DNA of 64,000 nt from the NCBI GenBank assembly GCA_025462735.1, contig JAOAPC010000008.1:405865-469864 (forward strand), read 5' to 3'. Below the pieces are notes generated by a model. The model saw nothing but the letters and a program-made list of their open reading frames with translations, ran no database searches and was not told the DNA's origin. Both the position numbers and the translations under genes were made by a program. This document shows, one piece after another, positions 27,563-37,128 of the stretch (position 1 is the first letter of the stretch; the number at the start of each line of letters is the position of its first letter). The stretch is from Acidobacteriaceae bacterium. Its GTDB lineage: Bacteria > Acidobacteriota > Terriglobia > Terriglobales > Acidobacteriaceae.

Positions 27563-28834
27563 ATGAAAGTTCTGCTCATCGGCAATGGCGGTCGCGAACA
27601 CGCGCTCGCGTGGAAACTGCGGCAATCACCGCGGGTCACCAAACTTTATTGCGCGCCCGGGAATGGCGGCATCAGTCGCGAGGCTGAATGCGTCCCTGCC
27701 GACTTGAAGAGCCTGGAGGCGATCGTCGCACTTGCGACCCAACTCGAGCCCGACCTTACTGTGGTCGGCCCGGAACTGCCGCTTCAGCTCGGAATCGTGG
27801 ACGAATTTACGCGCCGGGGCTGGCCGATCTTCGGCCCAACAAAAGCCGCCGCGCAACTTGAGACCAGCAAAAGTTTCGCCAAGGAATTCATGCAGCGCCA
27901 CCGAATCCCAACTTCGCACTATGCGATTTGCGATTCAGCTGATGAGGTGAAAGAGGCGCTCGGCCGTTTCAGCACACCCGTGGTGGTGAAGGCGGATGGG
28001 CTCGCGGCTGGAAAGGGCGTGGTCATCTGCAAGACTAAAGATGAAGCTGCTGCCGTGGCCGCCGAGATGCTCACCGGAAAAATGCTCGGCGAAGCTGGCA
28101 CGCGAGTGGTGATTGAAGAATGCCTGAAGGGAGACGAACTTTCATTCCTGGTTCTCAGCGACGGAGAACGCGTTGCGCCCTTGGTGGCCGCGCAAGATCA
28201 CAAGCGTGTGGGCGATGGCGACACTGGCCCCAACACAGGTGGCATGGGCGCGTATTCGATTCCCCAACTGCTGGACGAGCAGATGACGAATTGGCTGCTG
28301 CAGCACATTGCTCGCCCAGTGGTTGCGGGCATGAAGGCGGGAGGTATGGAGTACAAGGGCATACTTTATTGCGGGTTGATGATGACCGCGCGCGGCCCCA
28401 TGGTGCTCGAATTCAACTGCCGCTTTGGCGATCCTGAGACCCAGCCCATCATGATGCGGCTCGACAGTGATTTGCTCGAGGCCATTGAGGCGTCGATCGA
28501 GGGCCGCGTGAGCGATGGCGATTTTCGCTGGTCGCCGGAAGCGTCCGTGTGCGTGGTAATGGCTTCAGGTGGATATCCCGGCACAATCGAAGTCGGCAAG
28601 AAAATTAGCGGGATCGAAGAAGCCGACAGAGTGGACGGTGTGAAAGTATTTCACGCCGGGACGAGCGTGCGCGACGGAGCTTTCTATACGGCGGGAGGAA
28701 GGGTGCTGGGCGTGACCGCTCGGGCCCAGAACCTGCAGACCGCGGTTGACCGCGCATACGAAGCCGTCGGCAAGATTCAATTTGATGGCGCGCATTACCG
28801 GAAAGACATCGGCGCGCACGCGTTGAGAAAATAA
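27563..28834 (+). CDS. purD: Phosphoribosylamine-glycine ligase (GAR synthetase)
   Basis: 423 aa. Second step of purine synthesis: joins glycine to phosphoribosylamine with ATP. Motifs [19 protein letters not shown] at the start, [14 protein letters not shown]-grasp [26 protein letters not shown] and [13 protein letters not shown]. The ATG at 27563 matches the family start; a TTG 15 bases upstream only adds non-family residues. purE follows after 20 bases on the same strand. Confidence 0.97.
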   Translation: MKVLLIGNGGREHALAWKLRQSPRVTKLYCAPGNGGISREAECVPADLKSLEAIVALATQLEPDLTVVGPELPLQLGIVDEFTRRGWPIFGPTKAAAQLETSKSFAKEFMQRHRIPTSHYAICDSADEVKEALGRFSTPVVVKADGLAAGKGVVICKTKDEAAAVAAEMLTGKMLGEAGTRVVIEECLKGDELSFLVLSDGERVAPLVAAQDHKRVGDGDTGPNTGGMGAYSIPQLLDEQMTNWLLQHIARPVVAGMKAGGMEYKGILYCGLMMTARGPMVLEFNCRFGDPETQPIMMRLDSDLLEAIEASIEGRVSDGDFRWSPEASVCVVMASGGYPGTIEVGKKISGIEEADRVDGVKVFHAGTSVRDGAFYTAGGRVLGVTARAQNLQTAVDRAYEAVGKIQFDGAHYRKDIGAHALRK

Positions 28835-28854
28835 TCGAGGAGAACGCAAAACGA

Positions 28855-29358
28855 ATGTCCAATCCTGTAGTTTCAATTGTGATGGGAAGCGATTCTGATC
28901 TTGAGATCATGCGCGAAGCAGGAACAGCGCTCGAGGGTTTCGGCATTGCCTACGAGATCGATGTCACCTCGGCACACCGTTCGCCCGACAGAACTGCAGA
29001 CTATGCGCGCAAGGCCGCAGACCGCGGAATTCGCGTGATTATTGCAGGAGCGGGCGGGGCGGCACATTTGGCAGGAGTGATCGCCGCGCATACGACTCTT
29101 CCCGTGATCGGAGTGCCCATTTCTGCGACCTCCCTGAACGGATTAGATTCGCTGCTCGCCACGGTACAGATGCCGGCCGGAATTCCGGTGGCGACGGTTG
29201 CGATCGGAAAACCGGGGGCCACCAATGCTGGAATCCTGGCTGCGCAAATTTTGGGAGTGGCTGATTCTGCAATCGCGCAGAAACTTCATGCGCACAAGGC
29301 GAAGTTGGCGAAGGGAGTGGAGGAGAAATCGAAGAAGTTGAAGGACAGTTTGAAGTAG
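28855..29358 (+). CDS. purE: N5-carboxyaminoimidazole ribonucleotide mutase
   Basis: 167 aa. PurE class I rearranges N5-CAIR to CAIR in purine synthesis. Conserved [37 protein letters not shown] and the H..TLPVIGVP stretch. A good GAGGAGA site precedes the ATG. No purK is seen next to it. The stop codon overlaps the first base of a palindromic repeat that may end transcription from both sides. Confidence 0.97.
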   Translation: MSNPVVSIVMGSDSDLEIMREAGTALEGFGIAYEIDVTSAHRSPDRTADYARKAADRGIRVIIAGAGGAAHLAGVIAAHTTLPVIGVPISATSLNGLDSLLATVQMPAGIPVATVAIGKPGATNAGILAAQILGVADSAIAQKLHAHKAKLAKGVEEKSKKLKDSLK

Positions 29359-29426
29359 CACGGGCGAGGACGCCCGTGCCTCCACCCCACGACCTGCTGT
29401 GGAACGACGGGGGTCCACGCCCGTCG
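29358..29426. repeat. Palindromic doublet between purE and galU
   Basis: GCACGGGCG-AGGA-CGCCCGTGC (29358-29379), followed by CGACGGGGGTCCACGCCCGTCG (29405-29426). It lies exactly between the convergent stops of purE and galU, and its first base is the last of the purE stop. It could serve as a bidirectional terminator, though no T-tract follows. Confidence 0.82.
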
Positions 29427-29437
29427 AAGTGCAAATA

Positions 29438-30319
29438 TCAATCCAGCTTCAGAGTCCGCAGATATTCTTTAAGCGGACCTCCCAAATCTTCTCGCTTTAA
29501 CGCGAATTCAACAGTCGCCTTCAGGAAGCCAAGCTTGTCACCGGTATCGTGCCGTTTGCCTTCGTAAACATAGGCGTACATTTTTTCTTTCTTCAGCAGC
29601 AGGCGCATCGCGTCGGTCAGTTGCAATTCCCCACCCGTACCCACCTGCGTTTGCTCAAGCACGTCGAAGATGGTCGGCGTCAAAATGTAGCGCCCAATGA
29701 TCGCCAGGTTCGAAGGGGCTTCTTCAAAAGGCGGCTTTTCCACCATGTTCAGAATTTCGTATAACCGCCCGCCCTGGCGTCCGTCGGCAGGCTTCACATC
29801 GAGCACGCCGTAGGCAGAAATCGCCGCGCCTTCGACGATCTGGGTCGCAATCACCGAACATTGCGTCTCCTCAAAGACCTGCATCATTTGCTTCAGCACC
29901 GGAACCTCAGCGTCAATCACGTCATCGGCGAGCAGCACGGCAAAAGCTTCACGTCCGACTAGTTCCCGTGCAGTCAGCACCGCATGGCCGAGACCCAAAG
30001 CCTCTTTTTGACGCACGTAGGCCACATGGATCATGTCTGAAATCTGGCGCACAACTTTCAGCAGATCCGTCTTGCCCTTCTCTTCCAGAATTTTCTCGAG
30101 CTCATAGCTGACGTCGAAATGGTCTTCGATGGCGGATTTTCCGCGCCCTGTGACCATGATGATCTGGTTGCAGCCGGCAGCCATGGCCTCTTCCACACCG
30201 TATTGAATGATTGGCTTATCGACCAGCGGCAGCATTTCTTTGGGTTGGGCCTTGGTCGCGGGCAAGAAGCGCGTGCCCAGTCCTGCGGCGGGAAATACGG
30301 CTTTGCAAACTTTCATCAT
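29438..30319 (-). CDS. galU: UTP-glucose-1-phosphate uridylyltransferase
   Basis: 293 aa. Makes UDP-glucose for envelope polysaccharides. Nucleotidyltransferase motif AAGLGTRFLPATKAQPKEM at about 11-29, VDKPIIQYGVEEAMAAG, and the conserved VLLADDVID and GTGGELQLTDAM. Length and ends are normal. The ATG at 30319 has only weak upstream AG-rich bases. It is followed by the DUF885 gene upstream on the same strand (51 bases). Confidence 0.96.
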   Translation of the reverse strand: MMKVCKAVFPAAGLGTRFLPATKAQPKEMLPLVDKPIIQYGVEEAMAAGCNQIIMVTGRGKSAIEDHFDVSYELEKILEEKGKTDLLKVVRQISDMIHVAYVRQKEALGLGHAVLTARELVGREAFAVLLADDVIDAEVPVLKQMMQVFEETQCSVIATQIVEGAAISAYGVLDVKPADGRQGGRLYEILNMVEKPPFEEAPSNLAIIGRYILTPTIFDVLEQTQVGTGGELQLTDAMRLLLKKEKMYAYVYEGKRHDTGDKLGFLKATVEFALKREDLGGPLKEYLRTLKLD

Positions 30320-30370
30320 ATTTGTTGGCCTTGCGCGGCGAACGCGAACCGCTTTGGATGCAGCTTTGCG

Positions 30371-32092
30371 TCAAAGCGTAGGGCTGTCATTCCCCAATAT
30401 GGCTCTACGAATAATCCTCAACGGCACGCCCCCTTGCTCCATGAGCCGGTTATGAAATTCAAGAAGGCTGAAATCGTTCCCGCGCATTTTACGATAGTCG
30501 CCGCGCAATTTGAGAATCTGCAGCTTGCCCAGCGTGTACATGAGATAAGTTGGATCAGCGGTGCCGCGCTTGGTCTCGACATCAGCGACTGCAGCAGTTT
30601 GAAAACCCTCTTGCACGAAGAACTGCCTTGCCTGATCGAGCGTCATGTTGCCGGTATGCAGCTGAATGCCCACAATGTAACGCGCATTTCTTAGAAGCGC
30701 GTCCTCGATCTGACCCAAACGTAATTTAGGGTCGCCGTTGCCATAACCCTCGTCCAGCATCATCTGCTCGCAGTAGTGCGCCCAGCCTTCGGCGTTTGTT
30801 CCGGAGAAGATGAGCTTTCTAATTTTGGAAGGGTTCTTGCCGACCCAAAGAAATTCAACAAAGTGGCCGGGATAGACCTCATGGATCGCGGTACCCGGAA
30901 TCATGCTGTTGTTGAAGGTCTTCATCCATTCCTCAGTGCGGTCTAGCGGCCACTTCGGATCGGGCGTGGTTACGTTAAAGAAAGCTTTGTGGTCATGGGT
31001 TTCGTATGCGCCGGGAGTATCGATGGAAGCTTCGGTGGTTGCACGCTCGAACGGTGGCGTGTCTTCCAGGATCGGCGGTTCGCCGGGTGGAATGGTAACG
31101 ATCTTCTTCTCTTCGATGAATTGCGTTAGTCCCCCGAATGTGTCGCGGAAAGCTTGGAGAAGGCGATCGGGAGCGGGGTGCTGGCTCTGCAGCTCTCCCA
31201 CTACGTCCTGAACCGAGCGTTTGGGGTCGATCTCGGCAGCAACTTTCTTCAGCGCTTCCTGATTACGATGCAGGTCGTCGTAGCCAATGGCGAGCAACCG
31301 GTCGAGCGGAATGTCGACCATTTCGTCATAAAGCAATTTCTTGCGATAGTTTTCAGCGCCAAGGCGGAAATCTCCGTTCGCATGTGGCAGAACAGATTCC
31401 TGAAGATATTTCTGGTAGTTCGCAAAAGCGTCAATGACGCCCTGGGTCGAAGCTTTGAAGTCGGCCAACAGCTTGGGATCTTTGACTGCGGAGAAGGCCT
31501 CCGGCACATCTTTGCGGAAGAAATCGGTTTCACCAGGAAGTTGCTCGAGCGCGATCTCGGTATAAATTTTTGGCGGGTTCTGCAGGTTCTGGCGCGCGTA
31601 TTCGAGCGCCATCGGAATCTGGCGCTCTCGCTCGATGGCCGAGCGCAGCCGCTCTTCCGGAGGAGCGTAGTTGCGCTTCATTATTAAGAAAATGCTGTTC
31701 GTAACCGCTCCGGTGTAGTGGTCCGGGTCCTTCCTCCACATCTGAATGTTTTCGAGCTCGAGCAGCCCAGAATGAATTGAACTGATGATCCACTCGCGAT
31801 CGGCGGAGGTGTCGGCAGGTAATTTCGAACCGTCAACAGCTTCAAACTTGGCGAGGAACTCCTTTAAGCCACGTATTTGTTGATCCTGAGGAGCCGCGGA
31901 GTAGTCCTCTAGCTTTGGATCGTACTGATGAAAGCCAGCGGAAGTCGCTTCCGTCGGATGGAGGGGGAAGTAGAAATCAAAATACTGGTCAACTAGCGTG
32001 TTGAAATCAGCTACGGTTTGGGGTTCAGCGGACAGAGGCAATACGAAAAATAAACCAAGGAGTAGCGCTAGACAACATTTCGTGTTTTTCAT
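30371..32092 (-). CDS. DUF885 family secreted protein (probable metallopeptidase)
   Basis: 573 aa. Signal peptide (CCLALLLGLFFVLPLSA). DUF885 hallmark IHEVYPGHFVEF, a HExxxxH-type zinc motif (about residue 400), then EGWAHYCEQMMLDEG, whose glutamate is a likely third ligand. Family members are thought to be zinc carboxypeptidases or related hydrolases of the periplasm; substrate unknown. Length is normal. The start ATG is preceded by only a weak GAG. It may share a promoter with galU downstream. Confidence 0.88.
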   Translation of the reverse strand: MKNTKCCLALLLGLFFVLPLSAEPQTVADFNTLVDQYFDFYFPLHPTEATSAGFHQYDPKLEDYSAAPQDQQIRGLKEFLAKFEAVDGSKLPADTSADREWIISSIHSGLLELENIQMWRKDPDHYTGAVTNSIFLIMKRNYAPPEERLRSAIERERQIPMALEYARQNLQNPPKIYTEIALEQLPGETDFFRKDVPEAFSAVKDPKLLADFKASTQGVIDAFANYQKYLQESVLPHANGDFRLGAENYRKKLLYDEMVDIPLDRLLAIGYDDLHRNQEALKKVAAEIDPKRSVQDVVGELQSQHPAPDRLLQAFRDTFGGLTQFIEEKKIVTIPPGEPPILEDTPPFERATTEASIDTPGAYETHDHKAFFNVTTPDPKWPLDRTEEWMKTFNNSMIPGTAIHEVYPGHFVEFLWVGKNPSKIRKLIFSGTNAEGWAHYCEQMMLDEGYGNGDPKLRLGQIEDALLRNARYIVGIQLHTGNMTLDQARQFFVQEGFQTAAVADVETKRGTADPTYLMYTLGKLQILKLRGDYRKMRGNDFSLLEFHNRLMEQGGVPLRIIRRAILGNDSPTL

Positions 32093-32179
32093 CTCGGGGC
32101 CCAGATCACGGTATCACAAGAGCGACAGCGAGAATTCGCACGACCTCAGATAATGCGCACCCTCTCCGTAAATTCGAGA

Positions 32180-35100
32180 TTAAGCAATCGAGGGAAGAAT
32201 ATTTTCTGAAAGGTTCCCTAGCAGTGTTTGCAGTTGTTCGAGGAGCTCTCTCGCGTCCAGACCTTTTGCGAGAAACTTTAACGTTCCGTCAGGCAGAAAT
32301 TGCGCGCCCCGTTGCGAGGAGACAAAGGTCGCGAGTTTAGCGGGATCGACGGGGGCATCCTGCCGGAAGCGAACACTCACTTGGTCGCGCTTGCGCTCAA
32401 TCGCAGTGACGCCCGCCTGCACCGCCTGCAGACGCAATGCGGCGTAGCGAATAAGCTGCTGCACCGGCAAGGGTGGCTCACCATAACGGTCTTTCAGTTC
32501 TGACTCCACATCGGCCAGCTGGCGCTCGGTTTCCACACCGGCAATTCGCTTGTACATTCGCAGCCGCTGGTTTTCTTCGGTGATGTATTCGGCTGGAATG
32601 CGGATATTCAGCCCCAGATTGAGTTGCGCCTGCGGTTGCGGTTCGGCCTCACCCTTCATCTCGCGGACAGCCTGCTCCAGCATTTGTGTGTAGAGATCGA
32701 ATCCGACCGCTTCGATGTGGCCGCTCTGCTGGCCTCCGAGCAGATTGCCCGCCCCGCGAAGTTCCAGATCAAGCGCGGCGATTTTGAAACCTGCGCCCAG
32801 GTCGGAGAATTCTTTCAATGCAGCCAGTCGCCGGCGCGCAATGGGGGTCAATTCAACCTCTAATGGGAGTAGCAAATACGCATAGGCCCGCCGGTTTGAA
32901 CGGCCCACACGTCCGCGCAATTGATACAACTCAGAAAGACCGAGGCGGTCGGCGCGGTTGATCAGAATTGTGTTGCACAGGGGGATGTCGAGACCATTCT
33001 CGATAATGGTGGTCGCCACCAAGATGTCCGCTTCATGGCGCATGAACTTGAGCATTACTTTTTCCAGTTCGCCTTCGGACATCTGCCCATGGCCAACCAT
33101 GATTCGCGCCCGCGGCACCAGCGTCTGCAGCTTGGCAGCGATCTCCCAAATCGTGTCTACGCGGTTATGGACAAAGTAAATCTGCCCTCCGCGGTCCAGT
33201 TCCTGTTCCAAGGCTGAGTGGATGAGTTTCTCGTCCCAGTTAGCGACCACGGTTTGAATTGCAATGCGATCTTTGGGCGGAGTCTCAATCACGCTCATAT
33301 CGCGCAGGCCCACGAGCGACATGTGTAGGGTTCGCGGAATCGGCGTCGCGGACATAGTGAGAACGTCCACTTCTTTGCGCATCTGCTTCAGCCGCTCTTT
33401 GTGACGAACACCGAAGCGCTGCTCTTCATCGACGACCAGCAGACCGAGGTCCGTGAACTTCACATCTTTTGAAAGCAGCCGGTGAGTGCCGATGAGAATG
33501 TCCACTTTGCCGGCTTCGACACGCTGCAGAATTTCTTTTTGTTGTTTCGGAGAACGGAAGCGGCTGATCATTTCGATGGTGACGGGAAATGCCGCAAAGC
33601 GTTGCTTGAAAGTTTCAAAATGCTGGAAGGCGAGCACGGTCGTCGGCGCAAGTACGGCAACCTGCTTGTTGTCGCTGATGGCCTTGAACGCAGCTCGCAT
33701 CGCGATTTCCGTCTTACCGTAGCCGACGTCACCGCAGAGAAGCCGGTCCATCGGTTGCTGCGATTCCATATCGCGCTTCACGTCATTAATTGCTAAATCC
33801 TGGTCCTCGGTTTCGCTGTATTCGAATGTGTCTTCGAACTCCCGCATCCATTCATTGTCTGGCGGGAAGCTGTGGCCCTGCGCGGTCTTGCGCTGCGCGT
33901 ACAGCTTGAGCAACTCCTCGGTCATGTCCTTCATTTCTTTGCGGACACGCGACTTAGTTTTTGCCCAGGCTGCCGTGCCGAGATGATTGAGCGAAGGCTT
34001 GGCGCCTTCTTGCGAACGATATTTCTGCACCAGGTCGAGTCGGGTCAGCGGAACGTAAAGCCTGGCGGCATCTGCATACTCGAGCACCATGAATTCGGCA
34101 TTGCCATCGCCCTGGTTAATTTCCTTCAGGCCCTGGTATTGACCGATCCCATGCTCAACATGGACGACGTAGTCGCCAACTTGCAGGTCGCGAAAATCCG
34201 AGAGAAACGCCGAAGTCTTCGATTTCAGCCGCTGCGGCCGGGAGACAACCGACTCCGATTCATCGAACAGGTCGCGGGTGCCAAAAACTGCCAGTCCAGC
34301 GTCGGACAGGATCATTCCATCCGGGATATACGACTTAACCAGAGTGGTAGTAAGTACTTCGCCTGCGAAGTAAGCGGTTTCATCGGCATAACTCTCCCCA
34401 CCCCGGGTGCGGCTTCCCAGCCGGAATGAGACCCCGTACTCGGTGAAGAAATCCGCAAGCCGCTCCAGTTCACCTGTATTCGGCGCAGCAACCAGGACGC
34501 GGCGGTTCGCTGCCAGATGTTTCTTCACTTCTTCCAGCATGCTTGGTATCGAGCCGTGGAAACGCGGACTCGGTTGCGAATGGAATTCCACGTTTTCAAG
34601 GTCGTCACCGCGCGTAACCCCGAGATGCTCGAGGTCAGCACCAGGAAGCGATTGCAATTTGTTCGACCAGTCTTCACCTGAAATGTAAAGATCGGATGGC
34701 CGCACCAAATTACCAATCCCGCTGCGTTCGTGCACTTCAACCACTCTCGCCCAGAACTGTTCCAGTTCGCTGTTTAGCAACTCGGGTTCGTCGGTAATAA
34801 CGGGCGAGTTGGGCAGCAAATCGAAAATCGTTCCCGAAGATCCGGCAACGGGCGCGTAGAATTCCCAGCCGGGAAAGACAGTCACTCCGCCGGATCGCAC
34901 CGCTTGCTCGATGATTTCTTCCGAGCCGCTCACTCGCTTACCCGAGAGCCGAGCATGAATCGCGCCGAGCAGCCGTTCGCTGACCGGAGTCTCGGAAAGC
35001 GGCAGCAGAACGGCTTCATCCGCGGGAGAAGAAGATCTCTGCGTCCTAGGATCAAACTTGCGAATGGATTCAACTTCGTCCCCAAAGAATTCGACCCGCA

Positions 35101-35707
35101 CTGGCCGGTCAGCCTCAGGCGAATAGACGTCGAGAATTCCGCCCCGCAGCGCGTACTCGCCGGGCATTTCGACCACGTCAGTCGAGTTGTAGCCGACGGA
35201 ATTCAGGTGTTCGATCAGACTGCGAGTATCGAAGCTTTCCCCGCGACGCAGAGTGCGCGCGAGATCGGCATAATATTCCGCAGAGTTGATGCGCAGAGTC
35301 GTCGCCGCCACCGGCGCGATCACAATGGAAGCGGCACCGGTCGCGATCTTCCACAAAGCGATCGCCCGCTGCTCCTGAATTTCCGGATGCGGTGAAAGAT
35401 TCTGAAACGGAAGCACGTCGCGCGTGGGAAGAGAGACCACAGAATCGGGCGATGCTCCACCCATCAACTCGGCAAAAGCCTGGATCACAGGCAAAAGTTC
35501 GTCCGCAGTCTCATTGTTGCGAGTCACGATGATAAGCGGGCGCCCTAGAGCTTTCTGTAGCTCGGGAATCAATAAAGCTTTGGCCGAGGAATTGAGCCCG
35601 GAGACAGGTATCCGTCCCGTGTTTGCTCTTAGGTGGGAGACAACACGCGAAAAAACGGGAAGTTTTTCCAAGTCCGCAAATAAATCGCGGACGAAAGGCA
35701 GGGCCAT
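32180..35707 (-). CDS. mfd: Transcription-repair coupling factor Mfd
   Basis: 1175 aa. Displaces RNA polymerase stalled at DNA damage and recruits UvrA. In order: UvrB-like domain (about 1-340), RNA-polymerase-interacting domain with GDYVVHVEHGIGQYQGL, translocase Walker A CGDVGYGKTE, VVDEEQRFGV, TATPIPRTLHMS, HNRVDTIWEIA and QLRGRVGRS, then a C-terminal TRCF domain. Same superfamily as RecG above, but with its own N- and C-terminal parts. The start ATG at 35707 is the only good one. Confidence 0.97.
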   Translation of the reverse strand: MALPFVRDLFADLEKLPVFSRVVSHLRANTGRIPVSGLNSSAKALLIPELQKALGRPLIIVTRNNETADELLPVIQAFAELMGGASPDSVVSLPTRDVLPFQNLSPHPEIQEQRAIALWKIATGAASIVIAPVAATTLRINSAEYYADLARTLRRGESFDTRSLIEHLNSVGYNSTDVVEMPGEYALRGGILDVYSPEADRPVRVEFFGDEVESIRKFDPRTQRSSSPADEAVLLPLSETPVSERLLGAIHARLSGKRVSGSEEIIEQAVRSGGVTVFPGWEFYAPVAGSSGTIFDLLPNSPVITDEPELLNSELEQFWARVVEVHERSGIGNLVRPSDLYISGEDWSNKLQSLPGADLEHLGVTRGDDLENVEFHSQPSPRFHGSIPSMLEEVKKHLAANRRVLVAAPNTGELERLADFFTEYGVSFRLGSRTRGGESYADETAYFAGEVLTTTLVKSYIPDGMILSDAGLAVFGTRDLFDESESVVSRPQRLKSKTSAFLSDFRDLQVGDYVVHVEHGIGQYQGLKEINQGDGNAEFMVLEYADAARLYVPLTRLDLVQKYRSQEGAKPSLNHLGTAAWAKTKSRVRKEMKDMTEELLKLYAQRKTAQGHSFPPDNEWMREFEDTFEYSETEDQDLAINDVKRDMESQQPMDRLLCGDVGYGKTEIAMRAAFKAISDNKQVAVLAPTTVLAFQHFETFKQRFAAFPVTIEMISRFRSPKQQKEILQRVEAGKVDILIGTHRLLSKDVKFTDLGLLVVDEEQRFGVRHKERLKQMRKEVDVLTMSATPIPRTLHMSLVGLRDMSVIETPPKDRIAIQTVVANWDEKLIHSALEQELDRGGQIYFVHNRVDTIWEIAAKLQTLVPRARIMVGHGQMSEGELEKVMLKFMRHEADILVATTIIENGLDIPLCNTILINRADRLGLSELYQLRGRVGRSNRRAYAYLLLPLEVELTPIARRRLAALKEFSDLGAGFKIAALDLELRGAGNLLGGQQSGHIEAVGFDLYTQMLEQAVREMKGEAEPQPQAQLNLGLNIRIPAEYITEENQRLRMYKRIAGVETERQLADVESELKDRYGEPPLPVQQLIRYAALRLQAVQAGVTAIERKRDQVSVRFRQDAPVDPAKLATFVSSQRGAQFLPDGTLKFLAKGLDARELLEQLQTLLGNLSENILPSIA

Positions 35708-35789
35708 TGCTCTGCTATTTTAGCAGTAGAAACGGCCTCACCTTTCGTACGCCAGTAACAGAACGGCTGCTGCGACGATCAGAATTCAG

Positions 35790-36188
35790 TTACCGGGATG
35801 CACCAGCACCAGCGGCGCCGCTGCCAGCATCGTTCACTATTTGCAACGCGTAGTTCTTGCGGCCGAAGCGTATTTCCGAAAGTGAAAAGCCGCCGTCTGC
35901 GTTCGAGTTCACTACCGAGCTGTCGCTTGCGATCGGACGCTCTACTTTCAGCACCCGCGCCGGAGTGGATGCGACAAGGTTTTTGCCTTGATAAATTTGC
36001 AAATCGACCTGATCGCCGGTTCCCTCCCAACGCACCGTGTAACTGCCCTTGGCCAATTGTTTTCCGGCGACACTCGTCGGATGCTGCAGCTGCAATGAGC
36101 CCTTGCTGGAGGCCAGTGCACTTCCGGCCGCCAGTACAATCACCCCAAGAAAAATACCCTTTAAGCTCGAACCGAAATTTGATTTCAC
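35790..36188 (-). CDS. Small secreted protein, unknown function
   Basis: 132 aa with a signal peptide (FLGVIVLAAGSALASS). It has a beta-rich core with VAGKQLAKGSYTVRWEG and VDLQIYQGKNLVAS. This pattern recurs in small acidobacterial exported proteins without known function. The GTG at 36188 has a perfect AGGAGG site. The Ala/Gly-rich tail may be flexible. It lies between mfd and a noncoding stretch with a probable small RNA on the other strand. Confidence 0.75.
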   Translation of the reverse strand: MKSNFGSSLKGIFLGVIVLAAGSALASSKGSLQLQHPTSVAGKQLAKGSYTVRWEGTGDQVDLQIYQGKNLVASTPARVLKVERPIASDSSVVNSNADGGFSLSEIRFGRKNYALQIVNDAGSGAAGAGASR

Positions 36189-36250
36189 GATTCCTCCTGT
36201 ATTCCGGAACGCCGGAAAACGGCTAATGGCGGTCGCGGTTAAGGTCGGGC

Positions 36251-36278
36251 TTGTTTTTTACCCCAAAAGCCCTACAAT
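36251..36278 (+). promoter_or_regulatory. Candidate sigma-70 promoter
   Basis: TTGTTT (36251-36256), 16-base spacer, TACAAT (36273-36278). It points into the hairpin unit at 36284-36383. Four of six bases match the -35 consensus and five of six the -10 consensus. Confidence 0.5.
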
Positions 36279-36283
36279 GCAGG

Positions 36284-36383
36284 CTCGGGTAAGCAAATAG
36301 GCACGTGAAAGCGTGCTCGTCTGCTGCAGGGGATTGTCTCCGCTGGCCGCCAAACCGTGCGAGGCAGTCCCCTGGCCCTTTTT
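36284..36383 (+). ncRNA. Candidate small structured RNA, type unknown
   Basis: The 342-base gap (36189-36530) has no gene. After the candidate promoter come hairpin 1, GCACG-TGAAAG-CGTGC (36301-36316), and a long hairpin 2. In hairpin 2 the bases of 36327-36343 pair with 36359-36374 (CAGGGGA..GTCTC with GAGGC..TCCCCTG, one bulge and a few G-T pairs). Four bases later TTTTT (36379-36383) follows. This looks like a roughly 100-nt transcript ending at an intrinsic terminator. It does not match tmRNA, RNase P or 4.5S cores that I know; 6S RNA shares only an AGTCCCCTG string. The opposite strand could instead be a leader of the secreted protein gene. Confidence 0.45.
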
Positions 36384-36530
36384 GTACTGCTTGCTTTTAA
36401 ACGGAGTGATGCGCTCCGGTCTTGACCTCAATACGCTACTTCTCGTGCTGAGGTTCCATCATTGTTGGCTTGGACGGTCTATCGTTGCAGTAGTTAGCAA
36501 TGTGGGACCCGCTTGACATCAATTTGACAA

Positions 36531-37037
36531 CTAGCTTCGCGGTTTCTTCCGTGCTTTCCGCCGGATACCTCGAGGTGCGTCTTCCAGCAAAACCACAGCG
36601 TGCGCGATGGCTGCGTTTTCTGTGCCCATACCTTCGGGAGTCTTGGCTTTGATTCCAATGCAATTAGCAGCGACAGCGGTGAGTTGAGAAATACGTTCGC
36701 GGATGACCGTGGCATGTGGTCCAATTTTGGGTGCATCGAGAATTAGTGTGGAATCAACATTCACAATTCTGTAACCGGCAGCCTTGACTCGGCGTAGAGC
36801 TTCGGACAGAAAGACCTTCGAGTCGGCACCTTTCCACCGTTGATCGGAGGGAGAGAACAGTGTTCCGATGTCCGGGGCAGCGATTGCTCCGAGCAGGGCG
36901 TCGGTTATGGCGTGAAGCAAAACGTCGCCATCGGAGTGCCCTCCCAGGCCTTTCGCATGTGGAATGTCGACACCCCCGATTTTGAGGGGAATGCCGCGTT
37001 TGAATTCGTGCGAATCCCAACCGTAGCCAATCTTCAT
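36531..37037 (-). CDS. ispF: 2-C-methyl-D-erythritol 2,4-cyclodiphosphate synthase
   Basis: 168 aa. Fifth enzyme of the MEP isoprenoid pathway. Zinc ligands in GYGWDSHEF (the D.H motif) and the HSDGDVLLHAI stretch; DIGTLFSPSD and KIGPHATVIRERI follow. The ATG at 37037 fits the family start (MKIGYG); another ATG 21 bases upstream would add MRGPGFG. A basic C-terminal tail (RRKARKKPRS) is unusual but short. ispD lies 91 bases upstream on the same strand. Confidence 0.95.
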   Translation of the reverse strand: MKIGYGWDSHEFKRGIPLKIGGVDIPHAKGLGGHSDGDVLLHAITDALLGAIAAPDIGTLFSPSDQRWKGADSKVFLSEALRRVKAAGYRIVNVDSTLILDAPKIGPHATVIRERISQLTAVAANCIGIKAKTPEGMGTENAAIAHAVVLLEDAPRGIRRKARKKPRS

Positions 37038-37128
37038 GCCGAAACCCGGGCCACGCATTTACACGGAGCTGACATGTTTGGCAGTTTACCAGCACCGATA
37101 ATTTGATCTGTGTAAATCGCTCGCCGCT

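Noticed and set aside
36251..36383. 6S RNA or a c-di-GMP riboswitch
   Set aside because: 6S RNA is about 180 nt with a closing stem and large central bubble; here only the AGTCCCCTG string matches. The GEMM core ACGCAAAGCC is missing. Kept as an unassigned RNA.
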